Part shown: positions 49,792 through 58,541 of the stretch, one piece after another
Numbering within the stretch: the stretch's first letter is position 1
How the letters are laid out: every line of letters starts with the position of its first letter
Source of the DNA: Chania multitudinisentens RB-25
GTDB lineage: Bacteria > Pseudomonadota > Gammaproteobacteria > Enterobacterales > Enterobacteriaceae
Assembly (NCBI RefSeq): GCF_000520015.2
Contig: NZ_CP007044.2
Coordinates: forward strand, 372,001 to 436,000
Direction of reading: 5' to 3'
Length of the DNA: 64,000 bases
The notes under the pieces: generated by a model
What the model saw: the letters and a program-made list of their open reading frames with translations, nothing else
Database searches by the model: none
What the model was told of the DNA's origin: nothing
Translations under genes and position numbers: made by a program

Positions 49792-51282
49792 TTAATCCAG
49801 CCCGTACTGCTGGCGCATATCAACGTCATACCGGACCTTGCGGCCCTGCTCTTCATAGTCAATCGGGATTTGGCGGGTAATATGGACCGCAACCTTGGCA
49901 CCCGGGGGGACATACACCGCATCAAACATCTGACCATAACGGGCCTTCACCCAGGCGGCCAGTTCGTTGGTGCCCCCTGACAAGGCTTTGCCCAGCGCCG
50001 CCTGCCCGGCGCTGCCGGTCAGCGTGCTGGTCACCGTGGTGCCGTCCACCGACGTGGTGGTCTGGCTGTTGGCCATCGCATCCGCTGCCGCACCGGCCCC
50101 GGACAGGGCGAACAGGGTAGGCAGGTAGGTGGAGGCGTTGGATTTGCGCTCCCCGGACAGGCACGGCACCCCGTTTTCATCGGACAGCCAGCCAATGCTG
50201 CCAGCGTTTGTCTTGCCATTGCTGCCGTCACTGGACTTGGCCGGTGACGGGACGGTACGCACCGTGCCATCGGTAAACACGAAGGTGATGGAATGCACTT
50301 CACCGCGCACGCAGGACAACACCCAGTCACCGGTAGCAGTGCCAGAGACAATGGCCCCTTCAACATCCGGTAGTTCGATACCGTTTGCGGTCAGGTTCTC
50401 TTTGCCAATAAGCACCTTGAACGGGTACGGGTCAGTCACTTTGCCATCAATCGGCACCCGCCCCAGCAAGGCCGTCATACCACGACTGCCCACCAGGGTA
50501 GCGTTCTCCGGTAACGTATACACCGGGGTAGCCTCCTCAATGCCCTGCTGATTTTTGGCCGCCTGGTCCAGTTCAGCCTTCTGACGGCTGATTTCATTGT
50601 CATCCAGGCTGGTAAACGAACTCGGGAACTGGAAGCTGCCGGTGCCCGCCGCTGTGCCGGTAGCGGCTGCACCGACTATCGGCTTGCCGTTACGGTCGAG
50701 TTGCACCGCGTCCTGCGGCTCAATCCACATCACGCCACCGCTCACTGTCCCTGCGGTGCTATCACCGCCCTCCAGGCCCAGCCCAATCGGCAAGTCCCCC
50801 TGCCCGGCTGCACCGACGGAAGGCGACGCGCCTGCTGTTCCACCTGTCCCGCCCGTACCTTTCAGACTCTCAATCAATGTGGCCAGGCGTTGTTGCTCGG
50901 CCTGCAGTTTCTGCCGCGCCTGGTCCTCTTCCTGCTTCGCCGCATTGACAGCGTCACGAATGCGGTTGTCCACATTCTCCCCGCTGCGCTTGAGGTTGGC
51001 ATTCTCCTCCGCCAATGCCACGTTGTTGCTCTCCAGGCTGTTCTGCTTGTCCTGAATCACTTTCAGACGACCTACCAGGGTGCGCAAGGTATCTTCCGGT
51101 GTATCCCCCTCGATACCGAGGATTTGCAGCTCTTCCTGCGTCAGGTCTGCCACCGTATTCGACTTGGGAGCCGACGTCGCCGGGGCACTGCCTGAACCAC
51201 AGGATTTCACGCCGATAGTGATGGCGATAAACAACGCCATCGGCACCAGGACTTTCAGCAAGGTATTGGATTTAATTTGCAT
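49792..51282 (-). CDS. traB: TraB/VirB10-like conjugation protein, TIGR03752 / PFL_4705
   Basis: 496 residues. N-terminal transmembrane segment (KVLVPMALFIAITIGVKSCG), long coiled coil (about 45-150) and a C-terminal beta-rich domain (ATLVGSRGMTALLGRVPIDGKVTDPYPFKVLIGKENL, DGKTNAGSIGWLSDENG). It would span the periplasm and link inner- and outer-membrane parts of the channel. Overlaps the preceding gene by 11 bp. Confidence 0.9.
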   Translation of the reverse strand: MQIKSNTLLKVLVPMALFIAITIGVKSCGSGSAPATSAPKSNTVADLTQEELQILGIEGDTPEDTLRTLVGRLKVIQDKQNSLESNNVALAEENANLKRSGENVDNRIRDAVNAAKQEEDQARQKLQAEQQRLATLIESLKGTGGTGGTAGASPSVGAAGQGDLPIGLGLEGGDSTAGTVSGGVMWIEPQDAVQLDRNGKPIVGAAATGTAAGTGSFQFPSSFTSLDDNEISRQKAELDQAAKNQQGIEEATPVYTLPENATLVGSRGMTALLGRVPIDGKVTDPYPFKVLIGKENLTANGIELPDVEGAIVSGTATGDWVLSCVRGEVHSITFVFTDGTVRTVPSPAKSSDGSNGKTNAGSIGWLSDENGVPCLSGERKSNASTYLPTLFALSGAGAAADAMANSQTTTSVDGTTVTSTLTGSAGQAALGKALSGGTNELAAWVKARYGQMFDAVYVPPGAKVAVHITRQIPIDYEEQGRKVRYDVDMRQQYGLD

Positions 51283-52219
51283 GAGGAGTTTCTCCTGCCG
51301 GGGCAGAGGTTGTGGAACCCCGCGCCTTGCCTTTGGTTTTTGCCACTGGCATCACCGGTTCAGGCAAGAACGCCGCGTCCGGGCGACCGTCCATCACCAG
51401 GTAGAGCATGGTGGTGTCCTCCGGGGTGCCTGCCGCGCCAAGCCAGCGATGCTGGAAAGTCGCCGAGGTGAAATTGCCCTGCAGGCGGCGCGGGTCCAGC
51501 ACCACCTTGCCTGACCGTTGGTTGGTCAACTTCAGGGCGACCACATTGACCCCCTGTGCTCCCCAGGCGGCCAACGGACGTACCGTGACCGGCTCTGACG
51601 GCAGCAGTGAGGTAATAGTCGATGACAGGCCGTGTGAAATGGCATGAACACCAGGCAACGGTTCGATCGTGCGTAATGGCGCATACAGGCTTTGTGCCGC
51701 ATAGCGCGTCAGCGCAATCGGCAACGGGGTGGTGATGCGCGGTGTACTGTCCTTGGCCGTGCTCTGCCCCTTGTTTTTGGTCGTGCCCGACTCCGGCGCA
51801 CTGACCGAGGTGTTATCGCTGCCGGTCGCACTGGAGACCTCCCCCTGGTAGACCAGGCTTACCGGTTCACGGACCTGCTTGCCTTCCAGGGCAGTAATGT
51901 CCAGCAGGATAAGCTCGCCGTTTTCCACGTCCTGCAATTGCAACCGTGTGGTCGCAAAGGCGCTGTTCGCCTGCAGATAGACGGCCCCGCCGGTGCTCTG
52001 TACCCGCAGCTTGCCGTTCAACTCGGGGGGAAAGCCCACGCGCACGTTCTTGTTCACAAACACAATACGCTCCTGCCCCACGGTCAACGGCACTTGAAGC
52101 GGGATACGCTCCCACTTCATCAGTTCGACCGCCTGGACAGGTAACGGAATACCTATTGAACCTGCCGCCCCCAGCAACGCCAGGCACAACGGCAGATAAT
52201 GACGATGTTTTATACGCAT
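51272..52219 (-). CDS. traK: TraK-like secretin-domain conjugation protein, TIGR03749 / PFL_4704
   Basis: 315 residues from ATG 52219, which overlaps the upstream stop (TGATG); an upstream in-frame extension lies in the previous gene. Signal peptide (YLPLCLALLGAAGSIGIPLPVQA). Beta-rich: VGQERIVFVNKNVRVGFP and TPRITTPLPIALTRYAAQSLYAP. Corresponds to the VirB9/TraK ring component. Confidence 0.88.
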   Translation of the reverse strand: MRIKHRHYLPLCLALLGAAGSIGIPLPVQAVELMKWERIPLQVPLTVGQERIVFVNKNVRVGFPPELNGKLRVQSTGGAVYLQANSAFATTRLQLQDVENGELILLDITALEGKQVREPVSLVYQGEVSSATGSDNTSVSAPESGTTKNKGQSTAKDSTPRITTPLPIALTRYAAQSLYAPLRTIEPLPGVHAISHGLSSTITSLLPSEPVTVRPLAAWGAQGVNVVALKLTNQRSGKVVLDPRRLQGNFTSATFQHRWLGAAGTPEDTTMLYLVMDGRPDAAFLPEPVMPVAKTKGKARGSTTSAPAGETPHAN

Positions 52220-52872
52220 CAGAACAGTCCTTTCTTTTCCACCGGCGCGACCGGGGCCGCTTCCAGACGTTGGGGAATATCGGCGTAGCAATCCAGTGCC
52301 AGGCCAAACGGGTTGGCTTCCGGGTTCTGGTCCCAACGCACCACTTTCAAGGGATAACGCACCAGAGCACGTTTCACCGGTTCGGTGTGATAATACTCGT
52401 CAGCCACTAGGTCCAGACGCACAATCCAGCTATCACGGCTCACCACCGTCACGCTGTCATCCCGGTAACCGCGCCCCGGCACTTCCGAAATGCCACGCAC
52501 ACGTTCACGCAGTTCCCCAGCGGCCTTACGCTGTTTCGCATCCTTGTTCAGCCACTCTTCACAGGTCGGCGTCAGATAGGCAGAGAGCGTGCTGATACGG
52601 TACGGATAGTCGGTATTGCCGTCTTTTGGCCAGGAATTCAGTTGCTGGAAGATATAGAACGCAAAGCTGTAGACGGTGGGCGGGGGAACCTCCCACCAGG
52701 CACGGGTCGAACCCGAACGCAGGTCGGGCGGGTTGTGGATGGTCAGATTGCGCGGTGACAGCATCCAGCCGGTGATGGCCACCATCAGCAGGACTAGCAG
52801 AACACAGCAGGCCCCACGCAGAGTGGAAATATGGCGGTCACGTGCATTGACCGCACTTCTGTACTTACTCAT
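52219..52872 (-). CDS. TraE/VirB8-like conjugation protein, TIGR03746 / PFL_4703
   Basis: 217 residues from ATG 52872, inside the end of the upstream gene. One transmembrane segment (GACCVLLVLLMVAITGWMLS) after a short cytoplasmic part, then a periplasmic domain with VYSFAFYIFQQLNSWP and TPTCEEWLNKD. Inner-membrane assembly factor of the channel. Confidence 0.88.
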   Translation of the reverse strand: MSKYRSAVNARDRHISTLRGACCVLLVLLMVAITGWMLSPRNLTIHNPPDLRSGSTRAWWEVPPPTVYSFAFYIFQQLNSWPKDGNTDYPYRISTLSAYLTPTCEEWLNKDAKQRKAAGELRERVRGISEVPGRGYRDDSVTVVSRDSWIVRLDLVADEYYHTEPVKRALVRYPLKVVRWDQNPEANPFGLALDCYADIPQRLEAAPVAPVEKKGLF

Positions 52873-53248
52873 CAAATACCTCCTGACGCTGGCGAACCAC
52901 CGGCGTAGAGCGACGTAATGCCCAGTCCTGACTGTGATGTATCAGCCCAGGGTTGCCCAAACGCTGGCGACTGAGCCACAACTCGACACGGCGATACAGG
53001 TAGTTCTCCGGTTTGCCGCGCTTGAAACGGGCCATCAGCTTCCCGCCGAAGAACACCGTGACCAGCGGCATCAGCAAGCTGACGGTAGGGAACGCCAGCC
53101 AGCCGATAAACGGAACAAAAGGTATGGCGACCACCAGGCCGCCCAGTACGCTTAACCCCGCCGTCATAAACAGCTCAGGCGTGGTAAAGCCCTTGAACAC
53201 GACAGGTTCAGCATTGAGCCTGTCAGGCAGAAACGAAATGGTCGCCAT
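52865..53248 (-). CDS. TraL/VirB3-like protein, TIGR03750 / PFL_4702
   Basis: 127 residues. Hydrophobic hairpin (ELFMTAGLSVLGGLVVAIPFVPFIGWLAFPTVSLLMPLVTVFFGG) followed by KLMARFKRGKPENYLYRR, typical of VirB3/TraL proteins. It ends QRQEVFDE. Inner-membrane partner of the VirB4-type ATPase. Confidence 0.88.
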   Translation of the reverse strand: MATISFLPDRLNAEPVVFKGFTTPELFMTAGLSVLGGLVVAIPFVPFIGWLAFPTVSLLMPLVTVFFGGKLMARFKRGKPENYLYRRVELWLSRQRLGNPGLIHHSQDWALRRSTPVVRQRQEVFDE

Positions 53249-53260
53249 ACCGTACCTGCC

Positions 53261-53641
53261 TTAACCGACGATAACCGTGGCAGCTTTGGTGGCCAGCCAG
53301 ATAACCGCGACGACCAGAACGATACCCACCACCACCAATATCGCGAACTTGGCCCAGGTCGCTTTCTGCTGCTGGACTTCGGCGAACGTCGCAATGATGG
53401 CATTGGCCACAACCAGTAATGCGGCGGCAGCCAGGAGCAAGCCTCCAAGTACAACACCATCATTGAGGTAACCGGATATCTGGCCGTAAAACGTACTGTC
53501 GGTACTGCTTTTAGGGCCTTCCACCGTGGGCAGAGCAGCGTGGGCAGAGGTCACCGCCGTCAGGGCCAGCAGGGTGGTGCTTTGACGTACACGCTGTGCT
53601 GCACGGCGGGCAGAAGAGAAAATTGACTGCAAATTCATCAT
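53261..53641 (-). CDS. Pilin-like protein, TIGR03745 / PFL_4701
   Basis: 126 residues from ATG 53641 behind AAGGAAACC. Long N-terminal leader with cleavage near TSAHAA, then two hydrophobic helices (GVVLGGLLLAAAALLVVANAIIATFA and ILVVVGIVLVVAVIWLATKA), a VirB2/TraA-like major pilin layout. Confidence 0.87.
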   Translation of the reverse strand: MMNLQSIFSSARRAAQRVRQSTTLLALTAVTSAHAALPTVEGPKSSTDSTFYGQISGYLNDGVVLGGLLLAAAALLVVANAIIATFAEVQQQKATWAKFAILVVVGIVLVVAVIWLATKAATVIVG

Positions 53642-53666
53642 GGTTTCCTTATCAAACAATAAAAAG

Positions 53667-53903
53667 TTAACTGGCGAACAGATACACACTGACCAACAGC
53701 AGGATGACGACGCGTATCACAAAGCGTTGTAGTGCAGGCGCTTTAATGCTGCCTGCCGCATACCCTCGATAGACGTGAACCAGCCCCCACCCTGCCCACA
53801 GCGTCAGTACCGCTATCAGTGAACCGATAAACAACAGGTTCAGAACAGCAGGCTCAACGTTGCTTGCAGCGGCTTTAAACGCGGCGGTCTGTGCTTCATT
53901 CAT
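53667..53903 (-). CDS. Small membrane protein, TIGR03758 type
   Basis: 78 residues with two hydrophobic helices (LLFIGSLIAVLTLWAGWGLVHVY and VIRVVILLLVSVYLFAS). Conserved place between the RAQPRD protein and the pilin in this ICE group. Its start overlaps the RAQPRD stop. Confidence 0.85.
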   Translation of the reverse strand: MNEAQTAAFKAAASNVEPAVLNLLFIGSLIAVLTLWAGWGLVHVYRGYAAGSIKAPALQRFVIRVVILLLVSVYLFAS

Positions 53904-54214
53904 TACCGACGCTCCTGGCGATATTGCCCGGAGACTGACGATGTGGTGGGTTGAGCGCGGGAGGGTTCAAGGTAAAACTCAATCCCCCGCCGCATCGTGT
54001 TGACATCCTGCGTTGCCCGCAGGTAATCAAAGTGAAAACGCCCGGTCTGGCCGTCCTGGACCGCCACCACGCGGGCGCGCTCCAGGCTGGCCTGTACCTG
54101 GTCGAGTTGCTTCATGACCAGGGCCAGTTCGTCTTTCTCACCGGCCAGAACGGGCAGCGCGGTGAGCAGACAGCCTGCAAGACACAACGCCCGCAGTGGC
54201 GCTATTTTGTGCAT
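53903..54214 (-). CDS. RAQPRD-family ICE protein (TIGR01690)
   Basis: 103 residues. Signal peptide (LCLAGCLLTALPVLA), helical middle (LALVMKQLDQVQASLERARVVA) and the family motif near the end, DVNTMRRGIEFYLEPSRAQPT, where the usual RAQPRD reads RAQPTT. First gene of the 54.2-46.2 kb transfer operon. Periplasmic; role not established. Confidence 0.88.
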   Translation of the reverse strand: MHKIAPLRALCLAGCLLTALPVLAGEKDELALVMKQLDQVQASLERARVVAVQDGQTGRFHFDYLRATQDVNTMRRGIEFYLEPSRAQPTTSSVSGQYRQERR

Positions 54215-54508
54215 GGGAACCTCCTTTTACGGGTAATGGATGCAGGACAGAGAGTGGCGAAAAGGGGGAAAAGGGTCAGCAAACAACTAGAAGGGGAATT
54301 TTGAAAATTTATCCAACGGCAACAACCTGGCGCGGTTCGCGCCATCGGGGTTCTTTGCCACCCCGGCACAAGCCCGCTTGTGCGCCCCGCAGGCCGAGAT
54401 AAGGGGGCAGAAAGACGCGCAAGCTTGCTATTCAGCCCCCTTACCACGGCTTGGTCTGAATAGCGAAGCAGGCTATACTGGTTAAAAGGTCAGCAGGATA
54501 AGGAGTGA
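54215..54508. promoter_or_regulatory. Divergent promoter region between RAQPRD operon and TA cassette
   Basis: It contains the ICE promoter-like element (54277-54312, minus), a GCACAAGC/GCTTGTGC hairpin (54366-54383), a long-spaced AAGGGGGC/GCCCCCTT pair (54401-54442), and a + strand promoter for the antitoxin with TTGGTC (54451-54456), 17-bp spacer and TATACT (54474-54479). No gene. Confidence 0.65.
54277..54312 (-). promoter_or_regulatory. ICE promoter-like element ahead of the RAQPRD transfer operon
   Basis: Minus strand AAATTTTCAAAATTCCCC, then TTCTAGTTGTTTGCTG. The core lies 63 nt before the 54214 start. Confidence 0.6.
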
Positions 54509-54715
54509 ATGACTATGAAAACCAAACTGTCCCCCATTGTGTCCGAATTTGAAACACAGGAGCAGGCAGACAGCTATGACCGCTGGTTTCGTGCCAACGT
54601 GCAGGCAGCACTGGACGATCCACGCCCTGGTATTCCACATGATGAAGCAATGGCAACATTAGAGAAATTGCTGGAAGAAAAACGGGCATTGAGGGCAAAA
54701 CGTGCAATGGGTTAA
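54509..54715 (+). CDS. Type II antitoxin (ParD/RelB-like)
   Basis: 68 residues. Acidic with a helical middle and C-terminal basic tail (FETQEQADSYDRWFRANVQAALDDPRPGIPHDEAMATLEKLLEEKRA). It resembles RelB/DinJ-ParD stabilisation-type antitoxins. AAGGAGTGA lies just before the ATG; a second in-frame ATG is two codons in. It overlaps the toxin start by 14 bp, the standard layout. Confidence 0.85.
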   Translation: MTMKTKLSPIVSEFETQEQADSYDRWFRANVQAALDDPRPGIPHDEAMATLEKLLEEKRALRAKRAMG

Positions 54716-54977
54716 ATGGAAAGAATCAGCACTGTATGACTTGGCAGAGATCATAGATTATATTGAACAATACAACCCGGCAGCGAGCAGCAAGTTACAC
54801 CATCAGATAGTACACGTCACAGAGAACCTTCCTCAACATCCCTACCTTTATCGCCCTGGAAGGGTTCCCGGTACACGGGAAATTGTCGTTCACCCTAACT
54901 ATCTCGTTATTTACCATATTAGCGAGTTGCAAATCGAAATTTTGCGAGTTCTACATGCTCGCCAAGAATATCCTTAA
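54702..54977 (+). CDS. Type II toxin (RelE/ParE superfamily)
   Basis: 91 residues, starting with GTG inside the antitoxin gene. Typical pattern: VKWKESALYDLAEIIDYIEQYNP, ENLPQHPYLYRPGRVPGTREIVVHPNYLVIYHI, and C-terminal IEILRVLHARQEYP with the conserved His-x-Arg. ParE-type toxins act on gyrase and RelE-type on mRNA; the sequence favours ParE. It stabilises the ICE. Confidence 0.9.
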   Translation: MQWVKWKESALYDLAEIIDYIEQYNPAASSKLHHQIVHVTENLPQHPYLYRPGRVPGTREIVVHPNYLVIYHISELQIEILRVLHARQEYP

Positions 54978-54998
54978 ATCGTACACGGAGAAGTAAAA

Positions 54999-55337
54999 AT
55001 GAAAAAAATCGTAGTTGGGCTATATGTCTTTTTAGGTTTTGCTGGTTCAGCAATTGCCTCATGTCCTGATGATAATCTCGTCGTTACCAAATCAGGTTAC
55101 TACGCAGCGCTTAACGATGATTCCTACAGAAAAATGACATCTATTATTGAATCTGGGGATAAATCAGCATTATCACCTCTATTATCAGAACACTCTGTTA
55201 TTGCACTGCCTGCCGGTATTGAAGTTTGTATTACAGACAGAAAAAAAGGATTTCAGCAATATCGCAAACACATCATAGTCCCTGGTAAACCTGGGACTTA
55301 TTGGGTTGCTGATGCTGCCTTGAACGAAATTGGATAA
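54999..55337 (+). CDS. Small exported protein of unknown function (112 aa)
   Basis: Starts behind GGAGAAGTAAAA 22 bp after the toxin gene. Signal peptide (KKIVVGLYVFLGFAGSAIAS), then a short domain with two Cys (SCPDDNLVV, IEVCITDRKKG), so a disulfide-bonded periplasmic protein. Codon use is AT-richer than the transfer genes. No family recognised. It probably entered as cargo with the TA pair, sharing its terminator. Confidence 0.65.
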   Translation: MKKIVVGLYVFLGFAGSAIASCPDDNLVVTKSGYYAALNDDSYRKMTSIIESGDKSALSPLLSEHSVIALPAGIEVCITDRKKGFQQYRKHIIVPGKPGTYWVADAALNEIG

Positions 55338-55346
55338 ATATCAGCC

Positions 55347-55380
55347 CCCCTCTTCAATAAACAATGAAGAGGGGTATTTT
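55347..55380 (+). terminator. Terminator after the TA cassette
   Basis: Stem CCCCTCTTCA (55347-55356) with TGAAGAGGGG (55365-55374) followed by TATTTT. Confidence 0.87.
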
Positions 55381-55383
55381 AAG

Positions 55384-56148
55384 CTACAAATATTTTTTGA
55401 ATGACCCCATTGTTACCGAAATCGCCAGCCCCATCAGTAACGCAGCAGGCAGCAACAGCAGGTTCGGGTAGACCGAGAACGGCGCGGACAGATAGAGAAT
55501 GCAGGGGATATACACCGCAGGTTTCACAAACCGCTTGGCATGATGATACAGAAAACTCGACTCATACCCTGCCCCATAACGCCGTAAATCACGCCTCACC
55601 ATTCCATCCACAATACCGACCAGGGCCACCAGAACAAACAGCGGCACCGACAGCACCAGAATGGTCACCCGCATCAGAAACACCAGTGTGACATACATCG
55701 AGGCCAGCAAATATTCCCGCGCCGTGTGTACCAGCCAGGCACCACCGAGATTCAGGTTGTCCGTCACCGCATTGCCGGTGTTGACTGATTGGGCCGATTG
55801 CAGCCAGCCCAAAAAGCCGCTGTTCACAAACAGCCACTGATAACCCAAAGTAATCCAGTTGCTCACCGACGTCACCGGCGCAGACAGCAATAAACTGCGG
55901 GTAAATCCCTCCGCAAAATACCCGCTTTCCGTCACCATCACTGCACGACTGTGCTCTGCCCCCTGCTCTAGCCAGAAAAACGCAATGCCGATGTACTCCA
56001 CAATCAGACTGAACAACAACGAAACCAGCAACATGCCGACCACCCGCCAGGGCATATCCCACAATACCGTCATCAGCAAACCATGCTGTTTGGCAGGCAG
56101 GTTTTGCTGCACCGGCTGTGAAGATGAAGAAGAAGATACCTGTGCCAT
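55384..56148 (-). CDS. ICE membrane protein, TIGR03747 type
   Basis: 254 residues from ATG 56148 behind AAGGGGCATT; an upstream frame reaches into the previous gene. Ser-rich start (MAQVSSSSSSQ), then about four transmembrane segments (VVGMLLVSLLFSLIVEYIGIAFFW, MYVTLVFLMRVTILVLSVPLFVLVALVGIV, LLLLPAALLMGLAISV). Conserved partner of TraD in this ICE group, role in the coupling complex inferred. Confidence 0.85.
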   Translation of the reverse strand: MAQVSSSSSSQPVQQNLPAKQHGLLMTVLWDMPWRVVGMLLVSLLFSLIVEYIGIAFFWLEQGAEHSRAVMVTESGYFAEGFTRSLLLSAPVTSVSNWITLGYQWLFVNSGFLGWLQSAQSVNTGNAVTDNLNLGGAWLVHTAREYLLASMYVTLVFLMRVTILVLSVPLFVLVALVGIVDGMVRRDLRRYGAGYESSFLYHHAKRFVKPAVYIPCILYLSAPFSVYPNLLLLPAALLMGLAISVTMGSFKKYL

Positions 56149-56156
56149 AATGCCCC

Positions 56157-56432
56157 TTAATGCAATGCCAGCGTTTCCAGCTCGCATTGCAACAACATCG
56201 GTTGCATGTTCACTGTGATCCAAATTCCCACCTGTTCATCCGAACACGGCTCCTGTTCGCGCCGGGCGTCGTAGCCAAGCTGGGTCAACGTTGCCACAAT
56301 CTCCGGGACAAAAGGCGTTGAACAGCGCTGATTTTTCAGCACGGCCATAATATCGCGGGGCACTTCGGCAGAGTGTCCCAGACTGAAGGCCAATACGGCA
56401 CATACACGATACTGTTGATACGGTTGCTTCAT
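56157..56432 (-). CDS. Small ICE protein of unknown function (91 aa)
   Basis: ATG at 56432, 12 bp after the traD stop, same operon. It contains FVPEIVATLTQLGYDARREQEPCSDEQVGIWITVNM. No named domain; cytoplasmic by composition. Confidence 0.65.
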   Translation of the reverse strand: MKQPYQQYRVCAVLAFSLGHSAEVPRDIMAVLKNQRCSTPFVPEIVATLTQLGYDARREQEPCSDEQVGIWITVNMQPMLLQCELETLALH

Positions 56433-56444
56433 TGCATTTCCTCT

Positions 56445-58541
56445 TCAGACCACAAGGTTGTCACTCTCCGGTGCCCGGTCTCCCGGCAATGCCGTACCCG
56501 ACCACCAGGTATCACCCGTGCGGTAATTTTTCTTCATGTACTCGGCGATTTTCGCCAGACTCTCTGGCATCAAGGCATCATTTCCTGCTGCGGGCAATGG
56601 CATACGGATCTTCCACAGTTTGCCCCCCTCCAGCAAGGCGAAGGCCTGACCTTTCGGCAGGTTAATCACATTGGCCGGGGTGATCAGCGGCGTACGTACC
56701 GAACTGACCCTGTCCTGGGTATTGGAGGTAAAATCACTGCCCATGTCCGGGTTGGAGATATCCGTTACCCCGGATACCAGTGTTTTGGTGTATACCTCAA
56801 CTTCAGGAAGCTGTTTGGTCATCAGCTCTGCCGTTTCGGTGTGACGCACACGCAACATCACCAGGCTGTTGAAGTTCCCCACCACCTGCGCTGCCTTGGC
56901 CGCACTGCCCAGCCGCGCCTCAATATCCGGCAGGGTCTGGGTATAGGCCGTGACTTCAATCCCGGCCCCACCACCTTTATTAATCAGCGGGATAAACTCA
57001 TCGCCCATTAACTCATTAAACTCGTCACAGTGCAGGCTGATCGGGGTTTTCTTCTCTTCATGACCCGGCAAACCATCGTTGATACCAAACTTGTAGATAT
57101 GGCCCGCCACGCTCACCAGGTCGGCAAACATGCTGTTGCCTACCGCCGCCGCCACCTCCGGGTCTGACAACGCATCGAGACCGATATAGACAATGCCTTT
57201 TTTGCGGATCACCTGCTGCCAGTCAAATATCGGGCGCGGATCGGTCAGGTCGGTATAGTCCGGGGAAATCAACTGCGCCGTCTTACCCGAGGTCAGTTTC
57301 TCCAGCAACGGCAACAGACTGGCGACAATCTTGTCGTAGTATTTCTGGTCATAACGCACTGAAGAGCGCAGACCATCAAGAACCGGATCGTAAACCTGCT
57401 TGCCCTCGTCGCTGCCCAGTACCTGCTCAATGGCGATAACCCGCATGGAACGCCCCTCCATATGCCGGGGCACATCACGCTCATCCAGAATGGGCGCCAG
57501 CCCTTCAATCTGTCCCCACAGTGCAGGAGCGTTTTGCGACAGATAGAACTCGGCGTAATCCTCATACAGGTCACTGATGTTATTGACGTAACGCATGATA
57601 AGCCCAAAGTCAGGCCGTTGCCCCAGTGCCACCAGGCCACGGGCGATGATGTTGACAAATCGCCAGGCGAACTCCCTGAACACTGCGTTGTTGCCGCCCC
57701 CTTCCAGTTGCCCGGCCACACGGGTGGCCACCTCCGAAATACGGTTAAACCGCCCCACCGCGTTATAGCGGGCACTGATATCCGGCCACCCCAGATGGAA
57801 CACCTGCAGTTCACTGGCGCGCCCGGATCGATGCGCCTCGGCATACATACGCTTTAACAAGTCGGCATCCCCTTTCGGGTCAAAGACGATGGTGACATTG
57901 CCACGCCGGATATCCTGGGTGATCAACAGCTCCGCCAGGCGGGTTTTACCGACACGCGTCGTCCCCAATACCAGCATATGCCCGACACGCTCTCCCAGAC
58001 TCATTGAGACATTGACCTCATCCGGTTCAATCCCGTGCAAGGCCGGATGACCACCCACGGGGGGAAGAGGACGAACCGGATTCAGTGCCGAATCACGGGC
58101 CAGCAGTTTGCACAGGGTGGGAAAGCGATATTCATAGCGTTGCTCGAAGCGACGCGCCGCCTGATATAACGCGGGAGGATTGACATAGCGTTCAACCTCC
58201 GGGCGCAATGTCGCCAACAGGCGCTGGGTGTGCTTCTGCTCCCACAAGAACCCCCGCCCCAGAAACAGGCGCTGATGACTCACCGGCACCTGGGCGCTGG
58301 TCATCACATAACGCGGCAAACGGCGGATATTTCGCCTGTAGCGCAACACCCTGATCCCTTCACGGGTACGTTTCAGTGCGAACACGGCAAACGCACCGGC
58401 AGTGACATAACTGACGGAAGGAGCCAACGCCACAGCCCAGGGCGCAGTGACACAGATATAACTGGCACAGGCCGCCACCACCGCCGTATTCAACTCAACA
58501 GCCGGTCGCAACAGTGCCTCAATCACGTAACGATCACTCAT
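56445..58541 (-). CDS. traD: Type IV coupling protein TraD, TIGR03743 type
   Basis: 698 residues. Two N-terminal transmembrane helices (about 15-55), then a VirD4/FtsK-like ATPase with Walker A VLGTTRVGKTRLAELL near residue 192 and Walker B HCDEFNELMGDEF near 510. It links the MobH relaxase-DNA complex to the secretion channel. C-terminus WWSGTALPGDRAPESDNLVV. Confidence 0.95.
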   Translation of the reverse strand: MSDRYVIEALLRPAVELNTAVVAACASYICVTAPWAVALAPSVSYVTAGAFAVFALKRTREGIRVLRYRRNIRRLPRYVMTSAQVPVSHQRLFLGRGFLWEQKHTQRLLATLRPEVERYVNPPALYQAARRFEQRYEYRFPTLCKLLARDSALNPVRPLPPVGGHPALHGIEPDEVNVSMSLGERVGHMLVLGTTRVGKTRLAELLITQDIRRGNVTIVFDPKGDADLLKRMYAEAHRSGRASELQVFHLGWPDISARYNAVGRFNRISEVATRVAGQLEGGGNNAVFREFAWRFVNIIARGLVALGQRPDFGLIMRYVNNISDLYEDYAEFYLSQNAPALWGQIEGLAPILDERDVPRHMEGRSMRVIAIEQVLGSDEGKQVYDPVLDGLRSSVRYDQKYYDKIVASLLPLLEKLTSGKTAQLISPDYTDLTDPRPIFDWQQVIRKKGIVYIGLDALSDPEVAAAVGNSMFADLVSVAGHIYKFGINDGLPGHEEKKTPISLHCDEFNELMGDEFIPLINKGGGAGIEVTAYTQTLPDIEARLGSAAKAAQVVGNFNSLVMLRVRHTETAELMTKQLPEVEVYTKTLVSGVTDISNPDMGSDFTSNTQDRVSSVRTPLITPANVINLPKGQAFALLEGGKLWKIRMPLPAAGNDALMPESLAKIAEYMKKNYRTGDTWWSGTALPGDRAPESDNLVV

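Noticed and set aside
49377..49937. Longer 186-residue start for the TraV-like lipoprotein
   Set aside because: The extension lies within the upstream gene and would place the lipobox more than 50 residues inside; ATG 49781 has a proper ribosome-binding site.
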